Under the pieces are notes generated by a model. It saw only the letters and a program-made list of their open reading frames with translations, did not search any database and was not told the origin of the DNA. 64,000 nt of DNA, taken from Clostridium sp. TW13 (GTDB lineage: Bacteria > Bacillota > Clostridia > Clostridiales > Clostridiaceae). Both the position numbers and the translations under genes were made by a program. Shown here one piece after another: positions 8,931-18,163 of this stretch. The DNA lies in assembly GCF_024345225.1 (NCBI RefSeq), contig NZ_BROD01000001.1:3546516-3610515 (forward strand), read 5' to 3'. Numbering within the stretch: position 1 is the first letter of the stretch; each line of letters begins with the position of its first letter.

Positions 8931-11576
8931 CTATTCTCCTACTCCTGATTCCTTAAACTTCACTTCAAATTTATGAACTCTCTTATAAAGAGGTTCTTTA
9001 AAAAAGAAACCGCATAATAAGAATATAAAAGCAAATACAGCCAAAGCCACAAAATCCAATGCTACACTAGTTGGTAACGGCCCTGCTATTGCTTCTCTAA
9101 ATCCACCTACACTATAAGTAAAAGGAAATAACGGCTGTAGCACTCTGAAGATATCTGGATCAACTTGTATTGGATAGGTCCCCCCACTTCCTGCTAACTG
9201 CAGTATCATATAAATAATAGAAAGAGCCTTTCCTACATTCCCTAATGTAGATACCAAGGTAAATGTAATAATTGAAAATACCAAAGATGAAAATACTGCA
9301 AATATAATCATAAGTGGAGCATTCACTGTATAAACATGTAAAAGCAGCTTATCTCCTAATGAAACAATCAGTCCTTGAATCATCGCCAAGGTTGAATAAA
9401 TCATCATCTTACCAAAATGCTTTTCTCTTAAGGTTAGTTTTTCAATTCCTTCAAAATATCCTACATCAGTTTTCAAAATTGAGTTAAGTATAAGACATCC
9501 AACCCAAAGAGCAAGCACTGTATATATTGGTGCCATACTTGAACCATAATTAGGTATTACATTTATTGATTGATCATCTATCTCAAAAGGATTTGACATA
9601 AAATCTCCAACAAATTTAGGATTACTCTCCAATATACTGATAATCTTAATAATATCATTGTTATTAGTAGTCTGAAGTTTTTCACTCAATAATTTGATAA
9701 CCTCTTTAAACTCAACTAACTTACTGTTTAGGTCTCCTGAAAACTTAGTTGCTAAATTAGTTCCATCCAATGAAGTATTTATCAATCTTTCTATTTCACT
9801 GTTTAAATCCTTTGCTGAACCTATAAGCGCTGAAGCATCTTCCGTTGATGTAAGTAAATTTCTATTCATAGCATTTAGACTATCTTTGACTCCAGAATTA
9901 TATTGACTTAAAACACTTGTTAACTGGGAATGTACATTTGATATATCTCTATTTATAGAATCAGCAATAGTTTTAGTTATTTGATTCGTTCCACTAAGCT
10001 GCTGCTGAATGCTGCTAAACTGACTTTTTTCATCCATCAAAGATGTTTGTATACTCTTTAATGATGCTATAATATTTGATACTTGTGCCTTATTAGTAGT
10101 ATTAGCGCTGCTTACTTTTTGCATAAAACTAATAGAGGAATCAATTAAGTTGTTAACAGAATCTATTTCCTGATTTATCTTAGTTATACTATCACTTAAT
10201 GCTGAAATATTCTCCTTAAGTTTATCTTTTGAATCACTAAGCTGCTGCTGTGTATTATCCAAAGAATTCTCCAGTTCAGTTAATGAAGTTTGTAAAGTTG
10301 TCATTGCATTTATTAGCTGAGTAATCCCTGGATTATTAAGAGTTTTGTTATAATCCTGAAGCACGCTTATGGATGAACTAATACCTTGTTTTGTACTTTC
10401 TATCAAATTTTTAAGCTTTACAATATCGTCATGCAAATAACCATACATATCATCAACTGATTTAGATGACTCTTTTAACTTAGTTTGTATCTCAGTTAAT
10501 TGGGTTTTAATATTGTTTAATGAAGTCTGAAGACTCTTTAATTTTTCTATAGTTTTAGAAATATCAGTATTAAAATCTATTGAATTACATTCTTGTAGAT
10601 AATCAATTGTAACTCCTATAGAATTATTCAAAGCATTTATTTCAGTATTTATTTCTGGAATAACAGAATTTATTTTTGTTGAATTAGCAGTTGCTATATA
10701 ATTATTTAAACTACTAAACAAAGTTCCAATTCTATCATTTGACGATTGTGCAGTATTTAAATTAACACTTATGTTATCTAATGATTTATTCATCATATCT
10801 TGAGTTGATTTTATTATTGCTGCATTATTGGCATTCTTTTCAGATATAGAATTCAATCCAGTATCAACTGAAGGCATAGTTGCCTTAATGTCACTTAAAA
10901 ACAAGCCAAAATTGCTTGAATTAGTATTTAGACTTTGAAGAGCACTTGTTATAAAATCCATATTGTTGTTTACTGCGATTACTGAATCCTTTAATTTTAT
11001 AATATTTTGTTTATTTTTATCTACATCCTTTCCTACAGTATTTAATGAAGAAAAAATGGTTTCATTTACTGTAGCCACAAAATTTGATGTTATCTGCTGA
11101 ACAAGTGTATTTTTTGCAACCTCTGTAATTTTACCCGCTACAGGATTTGCTTTAGTATCAACCTTATATATAATCTGAGGCTTCTTAGGCTTGTCCGTTG
11201 TTACACTTAAAAAATTTGAAGAGAAATTTTCTGGTATCTCTATCATTGCATAATATGTACCATCTACCAAACCTAAATTGGCTTGCTTTGAGTTCACAAA
11301 TGTCCAGCCTATCTTATTATTTTTCTTTAAGTTATTAACTACATCCCTACCAATATTTATATTTTTACCATTAAAATTCACCTGCTTATCATTATTAACT
11401 ACTGCTACTGGAATAGTGCTTGTATTCTCATAAGTATTCCAACAGGCTTCTATGTTAACCCAAGCATATAAAGAAGGAATTACACAAATCCCCAAAATTA
11501 TAATTATTGCTACAGGATTTTTTATTATACTCTGCCAATCTCTTTTGTAAACTTTGATAATATTCTTAATCTTCAT
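8931..11576 (-). CDS. YhgE/Pip-family membrane protein, first of a pair
   Basis: This 881-residue paralogue of the downstream gene has the same ends. An N-terminal helix carries CVIPSLYAWVNIEACWNTY, and the C-terminal six-helix ABC-2-like block carries GSGGTYPIQVDP and PFTYSVGGFREAI. The central coiled-coil region is about 160 residues longer than in the neighbour and rich in Ser, Asn, Gln and Leu heptads. The two proteins may form a heteromer. There is no ATPase partner in this operon. ATG lies behind AGGGGGATT. Family knowledge links such proteins to phage receptors and secretion; neither is proven here. Confidence 0.85.
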   Translation of the reverse strand: MKIKNIIKVYKRDWQSIIKNPVAIIIILGICVIPSLYAWVNIEACWNTYENTSTIPVAVVNNDKQVNFNGKNINIGRDVVNNLKKNNKIGWTFVNSKQANLGLVDGTYYAMIEIPENFSSNFLSVTTDKPKKPQIIYKVDTKANPVAGKITEVAKNTLVQQITSNFVATVNETIFSSLNTVGKDVDKNKQNIIKLKDSVIAVNNNMDFITSALQSLNTNSSNFGLFLSDIKATMPSVDTGLNSISEKNANNAAIIKSTQDMMNKSLDNISVNLNTAQSSNDRIGTLFSSLNNYIATANSTKINSVIPEINTEINALNNSIGVTIDYLQECNSIDFNTDISKTIEKLKSLQTSLNNIKTQLTEIQTKLKESSKSVDDMYGYLHDDIVKLKNLIESTKQGISSSISVLQDYNKTLNNPGITQLINAMTTLQTSLTELENSLDNTQQQLSDSKDKLKENISALSDSITKINQEIDSVNNLIDSSISFMQKVSSANTTNKAQVSNIIASLKSIQTSLMDEKSQFSSIQQQLSGTNQITKTIADSINRDISNVHSQLTSVLSQYNSGVKDSLNAMNRNLLTSTEDASALIGSAKDLNSEIERLINTSLDGTNLATKFSGDLNSKLVEFKEVIKLLSEKLQTTNNNDIIKIISILESNPKFVGDFMSNPFEIDDQSINVIPNYGSSMAPIYTVLALWVGCLILNSILKTDVGYFEGIEKLTLREKHFGKMMIYSTLAMIQGLIVSLGDKLLLHVYTVNAPLMIIFAVFSSLVFSIITFTLVSTLGNVGKALSIIYMILQLAGSGGTYPIQVDPDIFRVLQPLFPFTYSVGGFREAIAGPLPTSVALDFVALAVFAFIFLLCGFFFKEPLYKRVHKFEVKFKESGVGE

Positions 11577-11970
11577 TCTATATAAATCCCCCTAAAACAG
11601 TCAAATTATAAGTTATATCAAAACAACCCCACAATAATTGGGGCACTAAGTTTAATTATATAATAATATCACTATAAATGATAACATAATATATTATTTC
11701 TTGGTATATTACTCCTCAATATATTTTCATTAGAATTCCTGATTAAAAGTAAATTATCTATATAAAACCCAAATATGAGATAATCAAATAATCTATAAAA
11801 CATATGAATCTAAGCGTATTTTGATGAAAGAGAGAGTTATTATTAGTAATACAATTATGTATACGTTTATTGAATTGTTGCTAAATCCGCAATAATAATT
11901 TACATATTATACATTTAAATGTATAACTTACATTGATAACATGTTATTAGTAATTTATGGGGGTGATTTG
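11577..11970. other. Divergent intergenic region between YhgE/Pip pair and CBM21-like gene
   Basis: This AT-rich spacer carries promoters for both directions. Visible structure is limited to an 8-base-arm hairpin at 11874-11896 (ATTGTTGC / GCAATAAT), an 18-base perfect palindrome at 11908-11925, and a small CCCCA/TGGGG hairpin at 11627-11643. Confidence 0.55.
11908..11925. promoter_or_regulatory. Perfect 18-base palindrome, candidate operator
   Basis: TATACATTTAAATGTATA reads the same on both strands and ends 45 bases before the start codon of the secreted CBM21-like protein. It could bind a dimeric repressor or activator. No matching known consensus was recognised. Confidence 0.45.
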
Positions 11971-12732
11971 ATGAAAATTTCAAAAAAAATCTTTAGTTTT
12001 ATTACTTCAGTTTTAGTTTTGGCAACCACACTTACTTTTGGGAACGCAGTATCTGCTAAAGCAGATACAAATGATGTACCTGTTCAATTATATTATAGCT
12101 ATGGAGTTGCAGACTCCGGAGAGACAGGTCATTACACTGGATATATTGCTATAAAAAATCTTGCATATGATAAGAAGGTTACTGTTCACTATAATTATAC
12201 TGGCCCTCAAGCAAGCAACGTATGGAATGATGTAACTGCAACTTATGTAAAAACTAACCCTTTGGATGGATATGAAATATGGAAGTTTGAAACACCTGTA
12301 GTATTCACTCACTATGGTTTTGGACAAATTCAATACTGCATTAGATACGATGTAAATGGACAAACTTACTGGGATAACAATAATAGCAAAAATTATGTAG
12401 GAAATGATTTTGCATCAAGTAGACCACATATGATCAATTATGGACAAACCTCAGAAAATAACAAAGATTATATGTATTTCTACGTCGGAACAAAAAAATC
12501 AGTAAATCCTGAAGCTGTCAGAATTCGTTACAGTGAAGACAATTGGGCTACTTATAAGGATGTAGATTCAGTTAAAGCAACCGATATCTACTACAGTGAT
12601 GATACAAACTGCTGGTATATAAAAGTGCCAGTTTCATCAGGAAAGCAAATTAAATTTTCAGCTTACTATGTATTGAATGGAGTACAATACTGTGATAATA
12701 ACCTAGGAGATAACTACGTATTCAACAATTAA
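11971..12732 (+). CDS. Secreted protein with two CBM21-like starch-binding domains
   Basis: I chose ATG at 11971, eight bases after GGGGGTGA; an upstream in-frame ATG at 11941 has no ribosome site. The 253-residue product has a signal peptide ending near AVSAKA. Residues ~33-133 and ~145-253 are two modules of the CBM21 type: first IAIKNLAYDKKVTVHY, CIRYDVNGQTYWDNNNSKNY; second YYVLNGVQYCDNNLGDNY. The paired W/C-DNN-NY ending is a hallmark of this family, which binds starch, glycogen and related glucans. No catalytic domain is attached. A role in capturing polysaccharide or in glucan sensing is inferred. The terminator follows directly. Confidence 0.8.
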   Translation: MKISKKIFSFITSVLVLATTLTFGNAVSAKADTNDVPVQLYYSYGVADSGETGHYTGYIAIKNLAYDKKVTVHYNYTGPQASNVWNDVTATYVKTNPLDGYEIWKFETPVVFTHYGFGQIQYCIRYDVNGQTYWDNNNSKNYVGNDFASSRPHMINYGQTSENNKDYMYFYVGTKKSVNPEAVRIRYSEDNWATYKDVDSVKATDIYYSDDTNCWYIKVPVSSGKQIKFSAYYVLNGVQYCDNNLGDNYVFNN

Positions 12733-12745
12733 ATTGAATTTTAAA

Positions 12746-12787
12746 ATAGGGGGAGGCCACTGTTCGTAGTGTTGCCTCTCCCTATTA
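12746..12787 (+). terminator. Strong hairpin terminator after the CBM21-like gene
   Basis: The stem AATAGGGGGAGGC / GCCTCTCCCTATT has an inner CACT/AGTG extension. It sits between two converging genes and may serve both. Confidence 0.8.
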
Positions 12788-12894
12788 TCTGTTATAAATT
12801 TTTATTTAGTTTTACTATGATCTCCCAATGAATTGAATAAATCAGTATCTGCACACTATGCTTACCTTCTTGTGCATTCCTTGCATAAGTGATA

Positions 12895-13311
12895 CTACTT
12901 GCTTACCTTCGCTTCCATTATCTTCATTAAATCTTGTAATTGGTCATTGCTTATAACACGGTAATTCATCCAACCTCCACTTCCACATGGATATTTATCA
13001 TCCCATATGGCTTTGGCATAATCACTCATGTCATTGTAAATTGGCTCCATTGCACCATTGCTAATGCGGATCAGCGCCATAAAAGCACCATTTTCAGCAA
13101 AGACATCACAGATATGCTTGCTTTTTAAGCTGTACTTGACACTCCATCCATATTTATTTCCATATGGAAAGCGGATACAACCTTTCATGCCAAGTTTATT
13201 TCTTAGATATTCATCTAACTCTACCCACAACTCTCCATTTTCACCACAATAAGAAATCATTTCATCAAATGATGGCACTACCTGCTTATCCAACATTCTT
13301 TCATACGCCAT
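12895..13311 (-). CDS. DUF3788 family protein
   Basis: ATG at 13311 follows AAGGAGTGGGGAT and gives 138 residues. The longer frame to 13368 runs back into the preceding gene and lacks a ribosome site. The sequence (PSFDEMISYCGENGELWVEL, RFPYGNKYGWSVKYSLKSKH, PCGSGGWMNYRV) is typical of DUF3788, a small cytoplasmic family of unknown function often found beside AraC-type regulators. It is the second gene behind an AraC-GyrI regulator, 32 bases downstream. Base composition is visibly richer in GC than the flanks. Confidence 0.8.
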   Translation of the reverse strand: MAYERMLDKQVVPSFDEMISYCGENGELWVELDEYLRNKLGMKGCIRFPYGNKYGWSVKYSLKSKHICDVFAENGAFMALIRISNGAMEPIYNDMSDYAKAIWDDKYPCGSGGWMNYRVISNDQLQDLMKIMEAKVSK

Positions 13312-13343
13312 ATCCCCACTCCTTATAGATTCACTAATTATGA

Positions 13344-14267
13344 TTATTTTTGCCTTATTGGTAGCCAAAATCTATATTCTACCTGTATTTCTTCCGGATG
13401 ATCAGCTAAAAACCAATCTTTTCCCAAAATATGCTCTTCCAGATATGTGCGTCCCTCAAAATCTACGTCATAGTTACCCATATTCAACATGCATTCATAT
13501 ATTGTCTGAGATGATTTTTTCATAGATGCACCTATATCTATGGTTCCATCATTGTTGAATTCATTAAGAGCCACGTCTCCCACAAGGAACAGTCCCTTAG
13601 GTGCATCTGCTACCTTTGCTCCAAACATGGTACCCTCTCTCCCTTCATCACCGTGCAAAAGCATCATTGCCACATACTCATGGACATCTTCTTCACTACT
13701 TTGTGGATGATGCCCGAATGGCGCATAACCAATATACTTTCTAGCTTCATAATCCTTCAGATTTTCAGTGGCCCATTGACGCATCTGATTCCACGCCAAA
13801 GTTTCAGGATTTTTACAATTTACCTGAAATGATACCACTTTTAAGTTGTTCATTTCCTCCATGCGGACTAACGGTTTTGAACCTGTCATAATATCGCCTC
13901 CATTTATACTTATTTGGAAGGAAATCGGTTGATAGTTCTTTGATATTCCCAACTTTCGAACTACAGTGGGAGGCATGCCATGAAATCCTAAAAATGCCCT
14001 GGTGAATGCCTCTGGAGATTCATATCCGTATTTCGCAGCCAAATCTACTACCTTAATACCTGTGCTTTTCAGTTCCTCCGCTGCTAGGGACATTTTTCTG
14101 AACCTCACATAATCACTGATTGTCATATCCGTCATAAAGATAAACATCCTTTGAAAACGAGTCAAAGAACAACAAGCAATACGTGCTACTTCATGATAGT
14201 TGATTTTCCCCTCTAGATTAGACTCTATATAATTCAAAGCATCATTCATCTTACTTAGCCATTCCAT
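13344..14267 (-). CDS. AraC-family regulator with GyrI-like ligand-binding domain
   Basis: This 307-residue protein has an N-terminal AraC DNA-binding domain (residues ~5-105; ARIACCSLTRFQRMFIFMTD, and AAKYGYESPEAFTRAFLGFH). A GyrI-like effector domain follows from ~125 to the end (VSFQVNCKNPETLAWNQMRQ, YEFRFWLPI-type ending YRFWLPIRQK). Regulators of the Rob/SoxS-GyrI type bind lipophilic or drug-like ligands. ATG at 14267 is preferred over the overlapping GTG at 14270; GGAGGGG lies upstream. It heads a two-gene unit with DUF3788. The segment 13621-13680 has 29 G or C of 60, against 13 of 60 in the adjoining methyltransferase gene (14701-14760), suggesting transfer. Confidence 0.88.
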   Translation of the reverse strand: MEWLSKMNDALNYIESNLEGKINYHEVARIACCSLTRFQRMFIFMTDMTISDYVRFRKMSLAAEELKSTGIKVVDLAAKYGYESPEAFTRAFLGFHGMPPTVVRKLGISKNYQPISFQISINGGDIMTGSKPLVRMEEMNNLKVVSFQVNCKNPETLAWNQMRQWATENLKDYEARKYIGYAPFGHHPQSSEEDVHEYVAMMLLHGDEGREGTMFGAKVADAPKGLFLVGDVALNEFNNDGTIDIGASMKKSSQTIYECMLNMGNYDVDFEGRTYLEEHILGKDWFLADHPEEIQVEYRFWLPIRQK

Positions 14268-14355
14268 CACTTATTTCCCCTCCATCAATAATATATCACA
14301 GCCTTCACAACAATACCTTGCAGAAAAAATCATCTGCTGCAAGACTATAATTACA

Positions 14356-15105
14356 TTATTTTTTACACAAATATATGTTGGCTTCTTCAGCATTAGTAGC
14401 CCTATCACCGCTGAAATTTTTAAGTATTTGTATATCTCTAAAGCCTACCTGTTCTAATATTTGCTTTATCTCATAAGAATAATAGTATCTTTGCTTCTCA
14501 TAAAATTCTTCAACTGTTTCAGCATTAACATCTACAATTACACATTTTTCTATCTTGTAATTATCTTCAGTTACATACTTATCAACAAGAATATACTTAT
14601 CTCCCTGCATAGTCCATTTATTGATTGGTAATGACTTAGAACTACTTTCCAATGTATAAGGCACATTAAGAATGAAGGAACATCCTTCCTTTATTGCATT
14701 TTTAATTTTTTCTAAATGAATATATAACTCTTCGATACTCATATAACCTAAAGTGTGATAAATTGCAATTGCCAAATCAAATTGGTTATTCCAAGTCATA
14801 TCTTTAGCTAAAACCTTATACACCTGTCCATTTACAGCCTGTACATTTTGTTTTGCTCTCTCATAACTGAAATCGGAAACTTCTGTTCCTACCACATTAT
14901 ATCCTAACTTTCCTAACGCTTGCATATGGTAGCCAAGTCCACAACCAACATCCAAAATACTAGTTTTTCTTGGGTTAAAATTGAATAATTTTACAATTTC
15001 ATTAACCTCATTGTTAGCTTGTTCTTTACGTTCTGTAGCGTGCTCCCAAAATATCTTATGTGACTCATTATCTTCCCATGAAAAATCATGTTTTATTATT
15101 TTCAT
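14356..15105 (-). CDS. Class I SAM-dependent methyltransferase
   Basis: This 249-residue protein has motif I (SILDVGCGLGYHMQALGKLG) at residues ~48-68, an acidic motif II (VVGTEVSDFSYERAKQN), and DLAIAIYHTLGYMS as motif IV. This is the Methyltransf_11/25 type. The C-terminal half has beta strands with YYYSYEIKQILEQVGF, typical of small-molecule methyltransferases. The acceptor is unknown. It has AT-rich codon use like the host. It is not close enough to the AraC-GyrI gene (88 bases) to decide on an operon. Confidence 0.82.
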   Translation of the reverse strand: MKIIKHDFSWEDNESHKIFWEHATERKEQANNEVNEIVKLFNFNPRKTSILDVGCGLGYHMQALGKLGYNVVGTEVSDFSYERAKQNVQAVNGQVYKVLAKDMTWNNQFDLAIAIYHTLGYMSIEELYIHLEKIKNAIKEGCSFILNVPYTLESSSKSLPINKWTMQGDKYILVDKYVTEDNYKIEKCVIVDVNAETVEEFYEKQRYYYSYEIKQILEQVGFRDIQILKNFSGDRATNAEEANIYLCKK

Positions 15106-15496
15106 ACTAACCCTTCTTTTCTTATACCTTTTTATATTTTCTTTAATTAATGAGTTTCTAATTGTATGTACTTTATATTAGGTAAAAAAATATCATCTAT
15201 ATTTTAATTTGTAATAACTGTAATTATATCACAATTCAACATTGCTAAATACATTTTTCGCAAAAACTTTCCAAAGACTTCCCATCAACCCTTATTCCTC
15301 TATACTCTTGCACAAAATTTTAACCCTAAAAAAAAAAGGACTAAGAGATTTCTCCCTTAATCCTACTTTATACCCTCAATATTCATTCTTCATTTCAACC
15401 ACTAGATCTACTTGCTATCTCCACAGTATCTCCATCCAATCAATCTAAGCACGTTGCTTTTGCTTTCTGGGAGAATCCTTGAATTAGTAGTACTAC
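15106..15496. other. Intergenic region, about 390 bases
   Basis: It holds the terminator of the AraC-GGDEF gene (15328-15363) and the upstream region of the methyltransferase. No credible gene is seen. Confidence 0.6.
15328..15363 (-). terminator. Terminator of the AraC-GGDEF gene
   Basis: On the minus strand a GGATTAAGGGAG / CTCTTAGTCC stem with a small bulge is followed by ten T residues. Confidence 0.8.
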
Positions 15497-16258
15497 TTAT
15501 TGTGTCATTTTGCTTCTGTGTTCTTCAATGGATTGGTGCATGTTTGTAAAGAATTCACTATATCTAAGAGATGCCTCAAGAATTTTTGTAAACCCTGCTC
15601 TGAGTGTAAGTGCAATACTTTGATCTTTATACATAATTTTCTCGCGATTTCTACATAATACTTTTTCTGTAAGCTTTCTAGCTTCCTGCAAATCTGCTAA
15701 ACCAGAAACCAAAGCGAATTCGTCTCCGCCAATTCTAAACATCAGCATATTATCTTCTATTGCCTCATCAATTCTTTTTGCAGCTTCAATAATTGCTAAA
15801 TCTCCTGCCTCGGTAGATATATTATTAATAGGCATAAGATTGACAATATCAAAACAAATCACATAAGTGCCTTTCATACTCTTAAAAATTTCATACGCAT
15901 CAGTTATATCTACTTTTTTTCTTGCCATTTCTTGATCAGCTCCTTCTTCATAATGATAATCTATTTTGGGAAAAATCCCTAAAAATCTCCAATGTTCTTT
16001 GTATGATGAAGGTGAATCATTCCATACTTTGCGAAATGCTCTACAAAATACTTCCGGTGAGTTAAACTGGTACTTATATGCAATTTCAATAAATGTCATG
16101 TCAGATTTTAAAATATCTTCTGCAGCAAGACGAAATAACTTTTGTAAACTTGAAAGTGACACCCCACAATAATCGGCTATCATCTGACAACTTATTTCCT
16201 CACAAATATTATCTTCAATATAATTAATTGCATCGGTTAATATATAAAAATTCCTCAC
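15497..16258 (-). CDS. AraC-type HTH fused to GGDEF domain, with shortened HTH
   Basis: I prefer GTG at 16258 behind GGTGGTGAT, giving 253 residues; the upstream extension has no sign of being protein. Residues ~1-85 look like an AraC domain: CGVSLSSLQKLFRL, then AAEDILKSD, then IAYKYQFNSPEVFCRAFRKV. The two helix-turn-helix halves are joined too early: about 20-25 residues that normally follow the LFR helix are absent. Residues ~115-240 form a GGDEF domain with IGGDEFALV intact, but the usual D-x-D-x-FK metal/substrate block is altered to FDIVNLMPINN. It may be a c-di-GMP-related regulator or a decaying one. It is a monocistron with a strong terminator. Confidence 0.7.
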   Translation of the reverse strand: MRNFYILTDAINYIEDNICEEISCQMIADYCGVSLSSLQKLFRLAAEDILKSDMTFIEIAYKYQFNSPEVFCRAFRKVWNDSPSSYKEHWRFLGIFPKIDYHYEEGADQEMARKKVDITDAYEIFKSMKGTYVICFDIVNLMPINNISTEAGDLAIIEAAKRIDEAIEDNMLMFRIGGDEFALVSGLADLQEARKLTEKVLCRNREKIMYKDQSIALTLRAGFTKILEASLRYSEFFTNMHQSIEEHRSKMTQ

Positions 16259-16385
16259 CTCATCACCACCAATAGATCTCTTATCAAAATTAGTAAACCG
16301 GCCATTCATTTTGTAATTTAAGTATATCATCCTCCAATTCCATCTTCTTGACTTTTTCAGCATAAAATTATGAATAATGAAAATC

Positions 16386-16409
16386 CCCTCAAACTAATCA
16401 GTTTGAGGG
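16386..16409 (-). terminator. Hairpin, probable end of the rlmD transcript
   Basis: The perfect 10-base stem CCCTCAAACT / AGTTTGAGGG has a four-base loop. The minus-strand side has only a short T-run (GATTTTC). Confidence 0.6.
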
Positions 16410-16433
16410 AACATAAAACACACTTCTATATTT

Positions 16434-16554
16434 ACTTAAGACCTTCGAAACCTTTGGTCCTTTTAAGTTGAACAACTGCCTCAGCAGTAGGCTGTTTCTA
16501 ATCAGACCTCACTTTACTCGTCTTCTTAGGCAGCCCTTGCATGGAACGTACTAA
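16434..16554 (-). other. GC-richer structured segment after rlmD
   Basis: The segment has 26 of 60 G or C at 16441-16500 and again at 16501-16560, clearly above the neighbouring intergenic DNA. Two hairpins are visible: 16435-16467 (CTTAA..GACC with GGTC..TTAAG) and 16475-16488 (ACTGC-CTCA-GCAGT). A short open stretch on the minus strand ends in residues QLKRTKGFEGLK and stop, without a start. It could be a small structured RNA in the rlmD 3' region or the remnant of a decayed gene. I recognise no known family. Confidence 0.4.
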
Positions 16555-17940
16555 TTACTTCCCTGCGTCGCTTTGCTTCTTGACAAGTAAAGTTACGTTC
16601 TCAACATGCCCTGTCATTGGGAACATGTCAACTGGTTGTACTTTCTCAGCCTTATATCCAAGTCCATCTAATATATTTAAATCTCTTGCCAAAGTACTTG
16701 GGTCACAAGATACATAAACAATTCTCTTAGGTGCTGCTTCTGCTATAGCATGAAGTAGGCTTTCTTCGCAACCTTTTCTAGGCGGATCTACTACTACCAC
16801 ATCCGGCTTTATGCCTTTATTTATAAGTTGAGGTATCACTGTTTCTGATTCACCAACAAAAAACTCAGCATTACTTACATTATTATTTGCAGCATTTTCT
16901 TTTGCATTTTCTATGGCTTCAGGTACGATCTCAACTCCATACACTTTTTTGGCTTTTTTAGACAAGAATAGACTTATCGTTCCTGCACCACAGTATGCAT
17001 CAAATACAATTTCATTACCAGTCAAATCTGTATATTCTAATGCTTTTGAATAAAGTACTTCTGTCTGTACTGGATTCACTTGAAAAAATGATAATGGAGA
17101 TATATCAAATTTAAATTCACCAATATAGTCACTTATAGTATCCTTACCCCATAAGGTTATACATTGCTGTCCCATTATTACATTGGTTACCTTATTATTT
17201 ACATTTTGAATTATGCTAGCTAATCCTTCTACATTAGCTTTAAGTTCTTCTATCCATTCTTCTTTATATGGAAGCTTTTCTCCGTTGGTTATAATGACAA
17301 CCATAACTTCATTTGTGGTAAATCCCTTCCTAATCATTATGTGTCTTAGGATGCCCAAAGGATTATATTCCCCATCTTCAATATATGGTTTAATATGATA
17401 TTTCTCTATCCACTTTCTTGTTATCTGTAATACCTTATCTCCCACTTCGTCTTGAATGTGGCATTCTTCTACATCAATTATATTATGAGATCTAGCTGCA
17501 AAAAAGCCAATCTTTAATTCTCCATTAAAGATTCCAATCGGAAGTTGAACTTTGTTTCTATATCTATATGGATTTTCCATTCCAATTGTATCATTAACTA
17601 TACTTCCATCTAATTTTCCTATTCGTTCAATGCAATCAATTACTCTATTTTTCTTGAAATTCAATTGATTTTTATAACTAAAATGCTGAAGCTTACAACC
17701 TCCGCATCTTTTATAAATTTTACAAATAGGATTACATCTATGCTCTGATTCCTGAACAATATCTATTAATTTTCCATAAGCAAAACTCTTTTTTACCTTT
17801 ATTATTTTAGCTTTTACTTTTTCTCCAATTAACGCTCCCTCAATAAAAACTGGATATGTACCATCTACTTTGGCAATCCCTTCTCCTTCATATCCTTGGG
17901 AAATTATATCTAAAATATATTCTTTATTCTTTTCTAACAA
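16555..17940 (-). CDS. rlmD: 23S rRNA (uracil-5-)-methyltransferase, RumA/RlmD family
   Basis: This 461-residue enzyme has an N-terminal TRAM RNA-binding domain (residues ~5-60). The cysteine cluster [19 protein letters not shown] is expected to hold a [4Fe-4S] cluster. A SAM-binding core follows, with [26 protein letters not shown] and the catalytic [12 protein letters not shown]. It makes 5-methyluridine in 23S rRNA. Gram-positive homologues can modify two positions (RlmCD); which applies here cannot be told. The start is TTG behind AGGGTGAG with a six-base gap. It is transcribed alone, followed by a GC-richer segment. Confidence 0.92.
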   Translation of the reverse strand: MLEKNKEYILDIISQGYEGEGIAKVDGTYPVFIEGALIGEKVKAKIIKVKKSFAYGKLIDIVQESEHRCNPICKIYKRCGGCKLQHFSYKNQLNFKKNRVIDCIERIGKLDGSIVNDTIGMENPYRYRNKVQLPIGIFNGELKIGFFAARSHNIIDVEECHIQDEVGDKVLQITRKWIEKYHIKPYIEDGEYNPLGILRHIMIRKGFTTNEVMVVIITNGEKLPYKEEWIEELKANVEGLASIIQNVNNKVTNVIMGQQCITLWGKDTISDYIGEFKFDISPLSFFQVNPVQTEVLYSKALEYTDLTGNEIVFDAYCGAGTISLFLSKKAKKVYGVEIVPEAIENAKENAANNNVSNAEFFVGESETVIPQLINKGIKPDVVVVDPPRKGCEESLLHAIAEAAPKRIVYVSCDPSTLARDLNILDGLGYKAEKVQPVDMFPMTGHVENVTLLVKKQSDAGK

Positions 17941-18115
17941 ATTTATCTCACCCTTATTATTTTTTTGTTACTTAAATTAAATTCAATTTATTTCAAAAAC
18001 TGAAAGTAATTTATCTTATATAATAATATCCTGTAGCTAGCATCCATAATACTTCACTTCTTTAAGTAGCAAAGATTGCTAATGAACTTAGATACGTTCA
18101 ACTATTTAATTATAG

Positions 18116-18154
18116 AGTAAAAAGGTACAGTAAGCAATGTCATACTGTACCTTT
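18116..18154 (-). terminator. Terminator of the DUF1540 gene
   Basis: The perfect 12-base stem AAAGGTACAGTA / TACTGTACCTTT is followed by a T-run on the minus strand, 10 bases beyond the stop. Confidence 0.85.
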
Positions 18155-18163
18155 GAATATATA

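Noticed and set aside
12088-12363. 91-codon open frame on the minus strand
   Set aside because: Antisense to the CBM21-like gene with no ribosome site; hydrophobic residues reflect the reversed codons.
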